Below the pieces are notes generated by a model that saw only the letters and a program-made list of their open reading frames with translations, had not been told where the DNA came from and made no database searches. The translations under genes and the position numbers were made by a program. 64,000 nucleotides of DNA from Cymodocea nodosa (lineage: Eukaryota; Streptophyta; Magnoliopsida; Alismatales; Cymodoceaceae), in contig CM072336.1 in assembly GCA_036874045.1 (NCBI GenBank), positions 26,549,501 to 26,613,500 on the forward strand. The letters are read 5' to 3'. Every line of letters starts with the position of its first letter. Position 1 is the stretch's first letter. This document shows positions 45,080 to 56,940 of the stretch, piece after piece.

Positions 45080-46778
45080 ACATCATTGCTTATCAACGCA
45101 GAAAACTAGACCAACCGCCACATAACAGCCAATAAGGAGGAGTCCTCGTCAGAGAATTTGTATAAATGTATAATAACAATCCCAAATGTACCTTGAACAG
45201 AAAATTCTCCCATGGCCTTCAACATATGAATGTCAGTTCCACACACAATAGTAAGTTTTACCTGTCCATTGTTAAATTTTATATCATGTGGAAGAGAGAC
45301 ACCATGCAGAAAATCATTTCCCAATGTTCCTTTGATTTGTGATAAATATTTGTGATTCATTTTCAATAACTTGTATTTAAACTTTATGTACTTGTTTTGG
45401 TATTTACGAAGTTTTATTTTAATGTTTGTACTTCATTATGCTTAATAAGTAATGAATGATAAATTTCTTATGAAGTTTTCTAGTTTGATTTTTTACTCTC
45501 AAAAATGCTGATGTAATATTAACATTAACAATGAGTTGACCATCGGTTCAACCAAAAATGTTGATAGGAAAGTAAAATTGGTTCAATATTGAAAGCATTG
45601 ATTGAAGTATTACAATTTCAATCGATGACCACTTCTATGTGAAATTTATGTTTAGAACAATGTAGCATACTAGCACCATAACAAGAGCATCTCATATTAT
45701 GACGGTCATTAGTATCTCATTGTACATCTTAAAGTTCTTGTTGATTTGTGAATAGATTGCTGTTAAGTCTCATTTCAGCTGTTCATGGTTTTCTTGTTCT
45801 TTTTGTTCGTACACTGAACATAGTTATCAAGACTACTCACCTTATCACCTTGGGCTAGTGGACCAGGCAAAGTGGGAGGGGTCACCTTGATAAGTCCGTG
45901 GGTGGTTAGATTCAATTAGGCAATCGCCTTAGGTTGTCTTACTAGAATTTGATACTTCTAGTGGTGTTTTTGTTTATCTTTTGGTATTTTATTTTTCTCT
46001 TTTATTATATACTTTTGTTTTCTATTTTGGCCTTTTGCCTTGGGCTATATGTTGGGGTGTGGCATTGCCATTGCCTTTTGCCTTGATAATTTTGTTACTA
46101 AAATAGACTTTGTTCTTTACTTTACTAGCATAACTGCCTATGATACGCACAGGTTGTGAATGATTAAGCGCTTGATTGATGGAATGTTAGCATTTGATGA
46201 AATTAATGTTTTAGAGTTTGATCAAGTTAAGTGCTTATATGAGGAGTATACAGGTATTTAAAAGTAATGTGAAAAAATGAAAGAAGAAAATAATTTGACA
46301 TAACTAACACTACCTCCAAAAGCAGCTTAGGAAAATTTATAAAAATGGTATGGGTAAATTTGTAATAAAAAATATAAAATAACATAGGAAAAAGCACAAT
46401 CCACATAAGGTAGATTGTAAAAGTAACATAGGTTAATTTGTTGAAGAGATGTGTATAAGGAAGGATTGGGGGTATGCCATGCTAGCTATAATATGATATA
46501 AAAGAGTAATTGGGGAAATAGAAAATGTGGAATCACTTAAATTTTATATAAGAGTACAAATTAACATATATAAAAGTTACAAAAGAAAAGGATCTAGTGA
46601 CATTAATAGAATTAAAAAAATATCATGTCGTATTTTGTCTTTTATAATAAAAATATGGATAATTGGCAACTCCTATCAATGTTAACATAGGAAAATTGAT
46701 AAAAATAACATGAACGAATCTTTAACAATAAATTATAAAGATAACATGGAAAATGTGGAAGAAGAAAAGTTTGAGCTC
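45080..46778. other. Intergenic, upstream of TFIIE beta
   Basis: A minus-strand stretch (45,106-45,366) reads partly protein-like (GTLGNDFLHGVSLPHD) with possible donor sites, but I do not recognise it and it lacks a defined exon. The rest is A/T-rich; the 5' leader exon of the TFIIE gene may lie somewhere here or in 46.9-47.1 kb. Confidence 0.45.
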
Positions 46779-46860
46779 TTATTATATTATATTATATTAT
46801 ATTATATTATATTATATTATATTATATTATATTATATTATATTATATTATATTATATTAT
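46779..46860 (+). repeat. (ATTAT)n microsatellite, about 16 units
   Basis: Uninterrupted pentanucleotide tract, about 270 bp before the TFIIE beta start codon. Length probably varies between individuals. Confidence 0.95.
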
Positions 46861-47130
46861 GATAAGAGTAATAATGTAAAACACGTAAGGGTAAAATAGG
46901 AAAGTTAAAAAGCTTGAACCAACTGCAATTTTTATATAAAGTTAGATGTATCTATCTTCTTTTTTTGTTAGGTGTTGTCTTTCTTGTTCTTTTTTATTCT
47001 GAACCGTTAGAAAAACTGAGTTTCCTTTATCTATGTTCACCTTTTTCACATATAACTAATCTGTTTGAGACTATTAGTTCATATAAGAGACTTATATAGA
47101 CATCAAATTTTTAGCCAATGTCTTTTCCAG

Positions 47131-50100
47131 ATGTCGTTGCAGCAAAGCCTCAATAAGTTCAAACAGCAACAAGAGAAATGCCAATCTGCACTTACAAGTA
47201 TTGTAGCACGACCATCTTCAAAATCACATCATCAAAAGTCAACAAGTCAATCAATCTCAAGCTCTTTGGCTCCCGCTAAGCCACCTCAAGCAATAAAATT
47301 TTCAAGTGACACAGAAAGGCTTCAACACATAAACAACATTAGGAAATCACCCATTGGTGCTCAAATCAAGCGAGTTATTGGCTTGCTGCTAGAGGTATAA
47401 TTTTTTGTAGTTCTCTGTGGTAATTGTATGGTGTTAAATGGTACATATGATCTCCTTGAAATTCAAGAAGATTCAGAATTGACAAACTTGCTAGCAAACA
47501 TATTTACTTTTCTTCCAGGTAAGCTGATTACTTTGTTTCTATTGTGCTTAATAATAAATTCTATTTTTTTTACCCATACAGACAAGACAAGCTCTCACTC
47601 CCGAGCAGATCAATGAAGCATGTTATGTGGACATTAATGGCAACAAAGATGTACTTGAAAGCTTGAAGAACAATCATAAAGTGCATTATGATGGAAGGCG
47701 TTTTTCCTATAAGGTATGCAACTTCTAGCCCTGGAGCGTTGTTTCTTTATTATCAAATTGTGATGGTTGAGTTTGTTTCGTTATTTAGAAAAATGGTTAT
47801 TCTATATTTTACTTTGTTTATAGTTTAACATGCAAATACCTATTATATGCCATGTTTCTAGAACCAAACCGGCCATCAGATGATTTTCTAAGGGGTGGTC
47901 AGTTCATGGGTTAAATCAATCGTTTGATTTCACATAGTGAAATCAGCATGACATCATATTCAATAACTAATTAATTTAATATTACATATAAATTAGAAAA
48001 AAAAGAATATCAGAAAAAGTCAGAAAATTCACCATTCAAGAAATTTTTTTGTAAATTGAATAGGTCATTTCTTCCACGGCTACAAAGGAGGGCAGACACC
48101 ATGGTTTCACAAGTCAATCCCGATTAGTGATTTTTTGTTAATGTGGATCAGTTTTAGCTGCATCTGATATGATATCTGGTTGTATTATCGATTTCATTTT
48201 GAATTAACTGATATGGATTGGAGGATCAGATCTGAATTGGTAGATTATCAAAAGTTTCAAGTTAAAATTTGAAATTTTTTATCTATTTTCACAGAAGTAT
48301 TTTGTTTCTACTAATACAATCTTTAAACTTCAATATGCTTCTTTTTTTAAAGGGACTGATCTTTGATACGATATCAATACTTCGATCCTTGGCATCAATA
48401 CTATTCAAGAATTGTGAAATAAGTTTTGACATTTTTCTTTGAATAATCAAGATAAATTATGTAAAATAGATTTTGAAAATTGAAACACAAAACATTTTTA
48501 GTAAATACATAATGAAAAAAATAATAATAACATGTTTTTATTTTTTTTTTTATTCAGAATTTTGAAATTAATTTTAACAACAATTTTCGTCAAGTCACAT
48601 ATAACATGTTTTTGTTTTTCGGGATCGAACTAAAAACCACATTGTAAATGATAAAAATAATAAAAGAAAAACATATGAAAAACTTGGTTGACGAGGAACA
48701 TGAGTGTGAATAACACAGGCGAGTGGCAGGACCAACAAGCAGTGAGGCGACGGGGCTGGTGTGAAATGGTAGCAGCGGCCCTAGCCATGGTGACAGCAGC
48801 AGTTGCAAGCTGCAACAGTTTTAGCTTCATCAGTGGAGTGTGATGGAGGTGGGAGAAGGGTTGCATTACTGCAGTTAGTTAGTTGGAGTTTATTAATGGG
48901 TATGGATCTAAGTGAATGGATTCGTTTATAAAAAAGAAACTGGTTGAACCCCCTGACTGCCTATTTGAACAAAATGGGTCACTAGGTCTGCCGGTTCAGC
49001 CCCCAAAATGGTTTAACCTAGACTTTGCAAACCGGCAAGGCTGCCAGTTCTCAGTCTGACTGGTTTGACCCACTGGTCTGGTTCAGGTCTGATAAAACTG
49101 ATTATATGATAAATTGATAAGTGGAAAATGTATTTAAATAATATAGGTTAATGTGGAGGCTCATGGTCACTATCTCTTGTTATAAGCTATTACAAGATCC
49201 TCTACCTCTTGGTTTATTGCCAAGGCATATGTGTTTGACTTAGACTTGGACAATGTCTTTTATAAAAGTACAGCTATCAGAAGCCTGCAATTGTACCGTC
49301 AAATCTCATGGGGCTGCAAAAAGGTTGAAAAAAGTAGTCTTTGCAAATAGTATGCTGTAGCCAACTATCAATTCATGTCCACAGTCCATCTGCAAAAGAG
49401 GCTTTCAGTTTGATGTACTGTCTCCTCTCATAATAAACTCAGCTTGCATGGGTCTACCAGTAAATTGAATTAATGTATCAATTTCCTAATCATATTTTAC
49501 CTAGTCCATCTACGTCCATAGATATGTTTCCGTTATGATTGACAAGTAGAACTGATGTAATAATTTTCTTTATTTGCAAGATAGTGAAAGGTTAAATGCG
49601 TCTATATGACAAATCAGTGTTTTCCGCTTACAGTCAAAACACGATGTGAAGGACAAGGGCCAACTTCTCATGTTGATAAGAAAATTTCCCGAGGGGCTTG
49701 CTGTAATTGACGTAAAGGATGCATATCCACCTGTTATGGATGACTTGCAGGTAAGTGAAAGTCTCACCTCATCTCAAGATTATATGCACATTATCTACAT
49801 TTTGCTGTATTTTTTTTTTTTGAAAAGTATACTTTGCAGTATGTTGTCCCAAAATTAAGAAAGCATTTTTTCTGTAACTTGAATATTTGATGCTGTTATA
49901 AATGAAAATTTGATTCTGCAAACTTTCGTCTTTCTTGCTATCAAGACAATGCGATCATGGCTCGGATTATTGTCCAATACATATTTGAACGGTATGAATT
50001 GATTTACAATGAGGGTATATTTGGTTGATCATAATTCACCTGTAATGTAATGTATTTGAGTTACATTCCTTAATTAAATTACAATAATTGAGTTCTTATA

Positions 50101-50702
50101 GTTATAAGTTTTGTATTTTGATTATAAGAAATTAAGTGTTGTGATGCATCACTGAATTAATTAAATACGAGTTTAAATGATAAAATTGATTATTTGTGTT
50201 ATCTTATAATTGATTTGCATTTGACCATCAAATACTAAAATTTGATAATGTAATATAATTTAATTACATTTCATTAAAACTACAGTCAACCAAACGGAGC
50301 TTAAATGCATCTTTTTTCTCTGTTTTCTCATTAAATGAATACAATGTGTTGTAGGCTTTGAAAGCAGAAGGTCAAGTTTGGCTTCTATCAAACATGGATT
50401 CTCAGGAAGACATTGTCTACCCAAATGATCCAAAATGTATGTTAAAGGCAGATGATGAGTTGAAGCAACTCTTCCGTGGTATTGAACTGCCAAGGGACAT
50501 GGTTGACATTGAGAAAGATTTGCAAAAGAACGGCATGAAACCTGCAACAAACACTGCCAAGAGACGGGCAATGGCCCAGGTCCATGGCGTCCCGTCTAAA
50601 CCCAAGCAGAAAAAGAAGAAGCGGGAGATCAGTAAAAGGACGAAGCTTACAAATGTTCATCTCCCTGAGCTTTTCAAGAATTTGGATGTCCCAGATTCAT
50701 AG
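47131..50702 (+). CDS. TFIIE-beta (GTF2E2-like): General transcription factor TFIIE beta subunit
   Basis: Exons 47131-47394, 47582-47713, 49634-49750 and 50355-50702 join in phase 0 with GT-AG introns to give 286 residues, the usual plant length. It begins MSLQQSLNKFKQQQEKC and has a Ser-rich linker. The core winged helices follow (about residues 75-140: QHINNIRKSPIGAQIKRVIGLL, TPEQINEACYVDI, LKNNHKVHYDGRRFSYK; then HDVKDKGQLLMLIRKFPEGLAV, DAYPPVMDDLQ, GQVWLL). The C-terminus is basic (KPKQKKKKREISKR) and ends NVHLPELFKNLD. TFIIE beta pairs with TFIIE alpha, brings TFIIH to the RNA polymerase II preinitiation complex and binds DNA near the start site. The ATG follows directly after a TCTTTTCCAG acceptor, so an untranslated first exon probably lies upstream. 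Intron 2 is 1.9 kb and carries inserted repeats. Confidence 0.94.
47860..49085. other. Probable inserted repeat inside TFIIE intron 2
   Basis: The stretch opens with AACCAAACCGGCCATCAG and closes with a GC-richer part full of CCGGTT-like words (GTCTGCCGGTTCAGCC, CTGGTCTGGTTCAGG). This is typical of dispersed plant transposon-derived repeats. No terminal repeat or target duplication could be fixed, so limits are approximate. Confidence 0.4.
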
Positions 50703-52850
50703 TGGCGGGAATTGAGCTTTAAGCCATCGCATTTAAAGACCAAGAATGAAAAAAACCCGTGTAACGATAACACAGCGGATGTGTACTGTGTATTTTTTTT
50801 TTTCGTTTTACAACGGTAGTGATATTGATGAAAATTACAATTGCAGTAACAACGTAATTTGAGCTTATAATCTTATTAATTAAAAGTTCGTTCACATGAG
50901 AAGTCGATGCAGAATACTCAATTTGGAATGTCACACTTACGTTGTTAAATGGGTTACATTTCAACAAGTTATCTTTAATATTTATATTTATAAGAAGTTA
51001 ACAAGTTTTTACTATTTACTTAATGTTAACTCTCCCACTTATTTGGAGGTAATGAATATCTGTTTTGGCGTGGGTCACGCTCTCCCAAATTGTTTTTCCT
51101 CGAAATAAAACGGCACCTTTATTTTTTTGGGTAAAGAGGTAGAAAAGTTAGATCAAAATACAACAACAAAAATCAGAATAATCTAGTTAAGTCTCAGGAG
51201 AGAGAGAGACAAAGCAATATTGGCAACGGGAAGCTGAGAGTAGAGATGAACCTTAGCTGCTTGGGCCTTTCAACGGTATCTTTATCTAGACGTGTCAATT
51301 GGGCCGAGTCAGTCTGGCCCGGCCCGTAATGGGCTGGCCTGACTCGGTTCGATTTAAAAAATCGGGTCCGGCCTGTAATGGACTGGCCTGACCTGGTTCG
51401 ATTTAAAAATTCAGGTTGAGTTAAGTTATAATAAATTAGAAAATTAGTTTATGGGTCTATTTAGGTTAGGTCTGGACTGGTTCACGGGTCAATCCAAGTT
51501 AGATTGAAATCAATGGAAAATAAAAAATAGAATATGATACATCTCTTATATATATTAATAAATGTAGTACAATTAATAAATGTAAATGTAAAAGTTGGTG
51601 TATACAAAATTAATAAATATTAAAGTAAAAGTTGTTAAAAAATTAATAAATATAATACAAACTTGTTTAAATGTAAAACTTAATGTAACAATTGAAAATA
51701 TAGAACAAATTGATGTAAAGACTTTATCAAAGTAGATATTTTCCTATTCTGCTAGAGATTCCCTGTTACCATTTCAGTTCTCTTCGTGAATTTTTTAAAT
51801 CTAGTCCAATCTAGACCTAAGAGGGTGCATGGTTAATTTAGTTCATCTTATGTCATGGTAAAACTACAAATCAAATAATTTCTATCTACTTCATGGTACC
51901 TTCATTTCTGCTCGAAAGCATGACTAATTTCTAAGTAAAAAAATCAGCATTCAATGAAAACAACATTTTAGCATGTAATAATATAAATACCTATATATAT
52001 ATATATAGAGGATGTGGAGCATAAATATATTTGAAAACATGCATAATAAAATTATGGATGGTATATTTGCAAACGAGGCACCGAAAAATGGTAAAAGTAA
52101 CATGCAGGGTAAATTCATCATAACAAATTTTAAAATGAAAATGTGTATATTTTTAAAAATAACATAGGCAAAAGTGGGAAAAAAAGGATTTGGGTCATAT
52201 AATATTAACATTATCATTCTCATTTTCTTACACCAATTTCCTTTTACATATATATAATCTATTCCTTTTAATTGATTGCGCGCCTCCTCTTTTCCAATAA
52301 GTACTTTTGTCAAAAGCTTAATGAAATGGAAAGGCTTTTTGTCTTTTGTTTGGAATCAATCCATCTCCTTCCTTGTCTGTATATATTAAGTAGTTCTATA
52401 CTTGATTGGTTAAGAAATTATGGTCGATCATGTGTCTTGCCGCATCTGTAATATTATTGTAATTTTAAATATTATTCGAACTTCGAATTTTAATTTATTA
52501 CTAAAATTTCGTTTTATTTTTGTGCTCCACTAAATCGAACCTGCATGGATCTTTATCAGCGTACATTGCATATTTGCATGAACAAATAATAATTATTTAA
52601 AATTGAGAAGAATTCCTTACATCATCATGCACGGTCACCGGCGTACATGTTCGATGTTTTGTTTTTTTTTTTATTATAAATTTCTCCCAAGAAAATAACG
52701 TAAAATAAATCAATCGCCCACCCACATACGTAATCATACGTTCGCCTCCTCCCCGTTCCCTTAGTTTGCATGGCGTTCGTTCTGTGGTGGAACGCTACGT
52801 ACGCATGCATGCATGCATGCATGATGCACGTGCGCACGTGACCGATCGGA
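50703..52850. other. Intergenic between TFIIE beta and pectinesterase
   Basis: Includes a GC-rich direct repeat at about 51,305-51,420 (GGCCCG/GGCTGGCCTGAC words) and a long A/T-rich stretch. (CATG)n at 52,803-52,823 lies just past the pectinesterase stop and may belong to its 3' UTR. No gene seen. Confidence 0.6.
51295..51420 (+). repeat. Imperfect tandem repeat, period about 55 bp
   Basis: Two copies of GTAATGG[G/A]CTGGCCTGAC followed by GGTTCGATTTAAAAA. Words of this type are common in dispersed plant repeats. Confidence 0.7.
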
Positions 52851-54777
52851 TCAGCGCCTTAATCCAGGGATGAAGGGCGCGCCGGTGTACCTGAGCCACT
52901 GCCTGCCTTGGATGAAACGCTCCACCGTGAACTGCAGCGCCTCCGCCCGGCTCCTGATCACCTTGAACCCCGGCCAACTGACTCTATTGGTGGTTTTGGC
53001 CCCCGGGCCGCGGTTGGCGTACTCGGCGTAGTACAGGGTCTTCAGGGCGAAGTCGCCTTCCCACGGCATGTACCCCTCGGGCTGGATCAGGTCGCCGATC
53101 TGGGACTCCATGATCACCGTCCTGGCGTACTCCTTCCACGGCCTCCCCAGGAACGACTTGATCACCAGCCTCTTTGGATAGAGGAACCTGTCAGGGACGA
53201 TGCGGCAGTTGTGGATGACCAGCCCCGTGGTCTCCCGCTTGTCCTTTCTACCGCTCGCCGTGACGATGCACTTCTGGTTGTCCATCGGCTTCCGGATGAT
53301 TATGAGGCAGTTCTGGATCACGGCCGCCGCGTCGCCGAATATGAAGTCCACGGTGCCGGAGATGACGCAGTTGCGGTAGAACTGCCTGTGGGTTTGGGTG
53401 TACAGCGTGTCCTGGAACGCGTCCATCCGACAGTTGTAGAAGGCCGACATGTCGGACTGCACTCGCAGCGCCACCGCCTGGTGCTTCTCAGGCCCGGCCG
53501 TGTTCGCGAAGCACATCGACTTGGCAATGAATCCTTTGCCGATCGCCGCTACGTTAATTATACGCATCGAAATAATCAATAAGAGAACCAACAGCAGAGC
53601 GTTAGAGATATATATATTTTTCCACTCGAAGGTGATCGATCAATCAATAAATAATCGTTACCGAAGGTGGCGGTACGGAAGGTGGGCGTGCCGTCGACGT
53701 AATTTTTGTTACCGGTAACGATGGTTTTCCGTGAGCCGTCGCCGTACATGAACACGTTCTCCATCTTCTTGTCGACGATGACGTTTTCCTTGTAGACGCC
53801 AGCCTTGACGTAGATGATGTAGCGGCCTTTGCGCTCCTTTGGCATGGCGGCCAGGGCCTGTGAGATGGTGTTGAAGTTGCCACTTCCGTCCTTGGCGACG
53901 ACCACGTCGGGCTTCACCTTCTTGCTGGCTAGCATCCTCCTGTCGGCGGCGCTGAGCCACTCCGGGTACCGCCCGTCGTAGCTGCTCATCAATCGGCGCG
54001 AGATGGCGTCCTTCCCTAGGTTCATGGCTTTCTCCAGCCCCTTTAGCAGCTTGGTTAACTCGGTGACTATGGCTAGGGCATTGCTGGTGAGCTCCGTGGC
54101 GTTGTTCAGCCCGTCTTCCATGGCCGTCTTGAGCTCCGGGTGTGTGAGTCCATCGAGACACGTCTCCTGATAGGATACGACGGCGCTCAGCCAGATCTTC
54201 AGGTCGTCCGACCGCTTTTGTATGGCCTTCACACCGTCGCCGTCGGAGGCGTGGAGCGCCTCTCGGAGCTCGTCGATGGCGAATTGCAGAAGAGTCTCGC
54301 AGTCGTCCAGAGCCTTCTTCTGCATCTTGTCCTGCATTTGTTCACTCACATTATTATTATTATTATTATAGAAGAATTTAACGCTTCTTCGAGCACATAT
54401 GCATGCATGCATCCATGAACGAGAGCTTTGCTTGCCTGTGTTTCCCGGCCGATGCTCTTAGACTTGTTGAAGGCGGACTCGACCTCGTCTATCGTGACCT
54501 TCACCGCAGCCTTGACAACCTCCTTGGGTTCCGCCGATTTGTTGTGGGAAAGGACGCTGTGGAGGGTCCGGACGCAGGATTTGGAGTAGTCGGTGGCCTG
54601 ACAGAGACTCTCGACGGACTTGGACACGGAGTTGGTGCCACCTGATTCAGGCATGTCGATGTCGTCCCCGACGCTGTGCTTCCCGGACCGCATAACCCCG
54701 GCCACGACGCCGATGACGACAGCGACGAGCAGGATGGCGGACACTCCTCCGAGGAGGATTTTCTTTCCCGCCGACAT
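52851..54777 (-). CDS. Pectin methylesterase with N-terminal PMEI domain (type I)
   Basis: Exons 54436-54777, 53662-54331 and 52851-53548 add to 1,710 bases and encode 569 residues. It starts MSAGKKILLGG, with a membrane segment at about residues 7-27. A PMEI pro-domain follows (LCQATDYSKSC to about 200), then the subtilase processing motifs RRLM (226-229) and RRML (245-248), then the pectinesterase domain. Catalytic residues are Gln361 (QAVALR), Gln383-Asp384 (FQDTLY), Asp405 (VDFIFG) and Arg473 (LGRPW). It removes methyl groups from wall homogalacturonan. A TATA box 56 bp upstream supports this start; a longer frame reaching 54,984 would run through it. Intron 1 has a GC donor and the conserved intron 2 site is used (TATF/AAIGKGF). 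Exons are GC-rich against A/T-rich flanks. Confidence 0.94.
54332..54435 (-). other. Pectinesterase intron 1, GC-AG type
   Basis: The donor reads CACAG/GCAAGC and the acceptor AAATGCAG/GACAAG. No GT donor in the neighbourhood restores the frame, and reading through meets a stop at ATA ATG TGA. The 104-bp intron holds an (ATT)n tract (54,350-54,368) and CATGCATGCATCCATG. Confidence 0.8.
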
Positions 54778-54832
54778 CTTAATTGTTGCTGCTGGGAGGA
54801 CTTGCGGGGAACCGAGGTGGGAGCGCCGGGAC

Positions 54833-54838
54833 TTTATA
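54833..54838 (-). promoter_or_regulatory. TATA box of the pectinesterase gene
   Basis: TATAAA (in CTTATAAAGT) on the minus strand, 56 bp upstream of the chosen start, leaving a leader of about 25-30 bases. Confidence 0.65.
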
Positions 54839-54984
54839 AGGGTGAAGCTGGGAAACCATCGGTTAATTCTTTCCGGTAACTTGTTTATTTTTGGGAGACG
54901 CCGGCCGTTGCCAATCTTCTCCGGCCATTGGTTTTCAACTGATGAAGCAGAGGTGGCCACGGCCGTCCCGTTTTTAGAACCCAA

Positions 54985-56180
54985 TTGGATTCAATTCATG
55001 ATCTCAATCGCTTGGTTGGTCTGCGCCCAAAATTGGATTGCCATTTGCCAAATATATCGATGTTTTCTTCCTGCAATTCTATTTCGTTATGTTAGGAATG
55101 TTCATGCATGGACAGTTAATTAACGAAGTATTATACGTCGTATCAGCTAGGAAAATCTTCTTCTTCTTCTTCTTCTTCTTCTTCTTCTTCTTCTTCTTTA
55201 TAAACGTGAATTCTCTTCTAATATTGCAGTGATTATTATTTTTTCTAAATCTCCAAGGAGTAACAAAAAATTTTAGATTTCTTATGGATTGGCATGTACC
55301 ATAATTTTTGAGGGTAGGTTGGTGAAAAAGAAAATTCAGAGAGATGACATATAAGAAAAGAGGCTCATGTATGTACAGATGCGCAGTATAGGTATTTAAT
55401 GGTTAAGTGAAAATCATGAAAGAAGAAAGAGTGATAATAAGAAAACGGTTGATCTCAGTCGTTCATTATTAATGCCTAGATCGATTTAGATATAGGCACC
55501 TATTTTTTGTCCAAAAGAGGTGGAAGGAAAATGGTGTCTCTAATTTATGTCTCTGATGTGCATCTTGTTTGGTATCGATTTTTGTCAACAATAGTGTTGT
55601 TAAAAATGTTTGGAGCAAACAAGCATTTGAGAATCGCTAAATAGTTTTTGAGACGAACACTTCTTGAAATTTTGTAATGAACATAAATATCAATAGATTG
55701 GAAGAAAAGAAAATGTTTTTCTTTACATTTTGTTTTCTGTGTATTGTTTTTATTTGTGACTTTTCTTTCTTCCTTTTTCTTCCAGCGTAAGAGACTTTGA
55801 GATGAATAACTACAAGGGAAACAAAACTTCTCCTTTCTTATGACCATTGGAGGAAGGTAGCCAGCCTTTCATGATTCCATTCAACAAGACCAAGACCACC
55901 TCCCCCTCCCCCCCCAAAAAAAAAAAAAGAGGTTCTAGCAGAAGAGATGTACATCTTTATCCAACTAATCAACTCCAACCCAAATCCAAAACCCTGCAAG
56001 GCCCCTCAAAGAAAATCCACATTGACATTGTCAAGATTCTTTTCAAAACATAGCTTAATTACGACTCGGCTTCATTAGGACACCAATCACTGTTGTTTTT
56101 AGTACCTCTCTTGTACTCAAATAGAAATGGTAAGCTGTAAGCATAAATGCCTACCTGACTCATTGGAGACTGGTTTGCAC
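54985..56180. other. Intergenic, pectinesterase upstream region
   Basis: Contains (CTT)14 at 55,157-55,198 and a C-then-A homopolymer stretch near 55,905-55,929. No gene. Confidence 0.6.
55157..55198 (+). repeat. (CTT)14 microsatellite
   Basis: Uninterrupted trinucleotide tract about 380 bp upstream of the pectinesterase start. Confidence 0.95.
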
Positions 56181-56188
56181 TACATTAT

Positions 56189-56453
56189 TTAAAGGTCCAG
56201 TGGATGACTGGTTTGCATCTGATGTACACAACCTTTTCTTCTCGAGATTCCAAGCCATGTCTGTTTATTCAGGCAAGTCCAATCACAAGCTGGTGAATAT
56301 ATTGGAACAAGTACATGAAGTAAAGATCCTTTAATTAAGGTCGGCAGATCCACCGTAGGCAAAATCTCAGGTACAGTCATTTCAAGATCCCATTCATTCT
56401 GGGGATCGCAAAAGTTGAACCTCCACATGCGCACACCTCCTTTCTCTGACAGG
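56189..56453 (-). pseudogene. Exon-like, unrecognised protein fragment
   Basis: An acceptor-like CTTCTGCAG is followed on the minus strand by an open frame reading DLSEKGGVRMWRFNFCD, QNEWDLEMTVPEILPTVDLP and LIKGSLLHVLVP to a stop at 56,189. Composition is protein-like rather than low complexity. I do not recognise the family, and no adjoining exon is evident, so it may be one exon of a lost gene. Confidence 0.35.
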
Positions 56454-56940
56454 TCTTCTGCAGAAGCTTTGGTGTGTTAATTAGCTCAAATCACTAAGAA
56501 GATCGATAAGATTGGTGGCCCGTGCATCTTCCACGTTTCCAGCAACTGACACCAAAAATTTGCAAAAACTTATTTGTGTCTTTTGGCGACTATAAAATTC
56601 TTTCTTCCCGAATTCACCACGGAAGGCTTTGAAGCATTTCAAATTCACAACTCCTTAGTCCCCTCACGGTTGGTTGGAATATTCATCACCACCCATCTCC
56701 TTTTTTATTCCAGTAAATTCTAAGTATAGTAGGTGTTCTGAGTCAAGATTCATTTTTTTTCTGAAGGTGATGATTCGATTTTGAGCACATCAAAATTGGA
56801 ATAGGATATTTGTTTGTATACAACAAAATATGGAGGACACCCGAAGATCTAGAAACAACAAATTGAAAAAAATACGCATGGAATAAACTATAGACTGAAC
56901 AGGGATTTTAGGATGGTAATTTCAGCTCAAGTTTTGAAGA

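Noticed and set aside
52803-52823. (CATG)n as RY-type regulatory sites
   Set aside because: Could be seed-type RY motifs, but they lie downstream of the pectinesterase and are more simply a short tandem repeat.
52908-53582. 224-residue plus-strand frame across pectinesterase exon 3
   Set aside because: Antisense shadow caused by GC-rich codons; the minus strand carries all catalytic motifs.
53709-54161. 150-residue alternative minus frame in pectinesterase exon 2
   Set aside because: Arg/Gln-rich shadow of the real frame, no domain.
54778-54984. Upstream start for the pectinesterase (MGSKNGT...)
   Set aside because: The extension would read through the TATA box, and family members start at MSAGKK or a similar motif.
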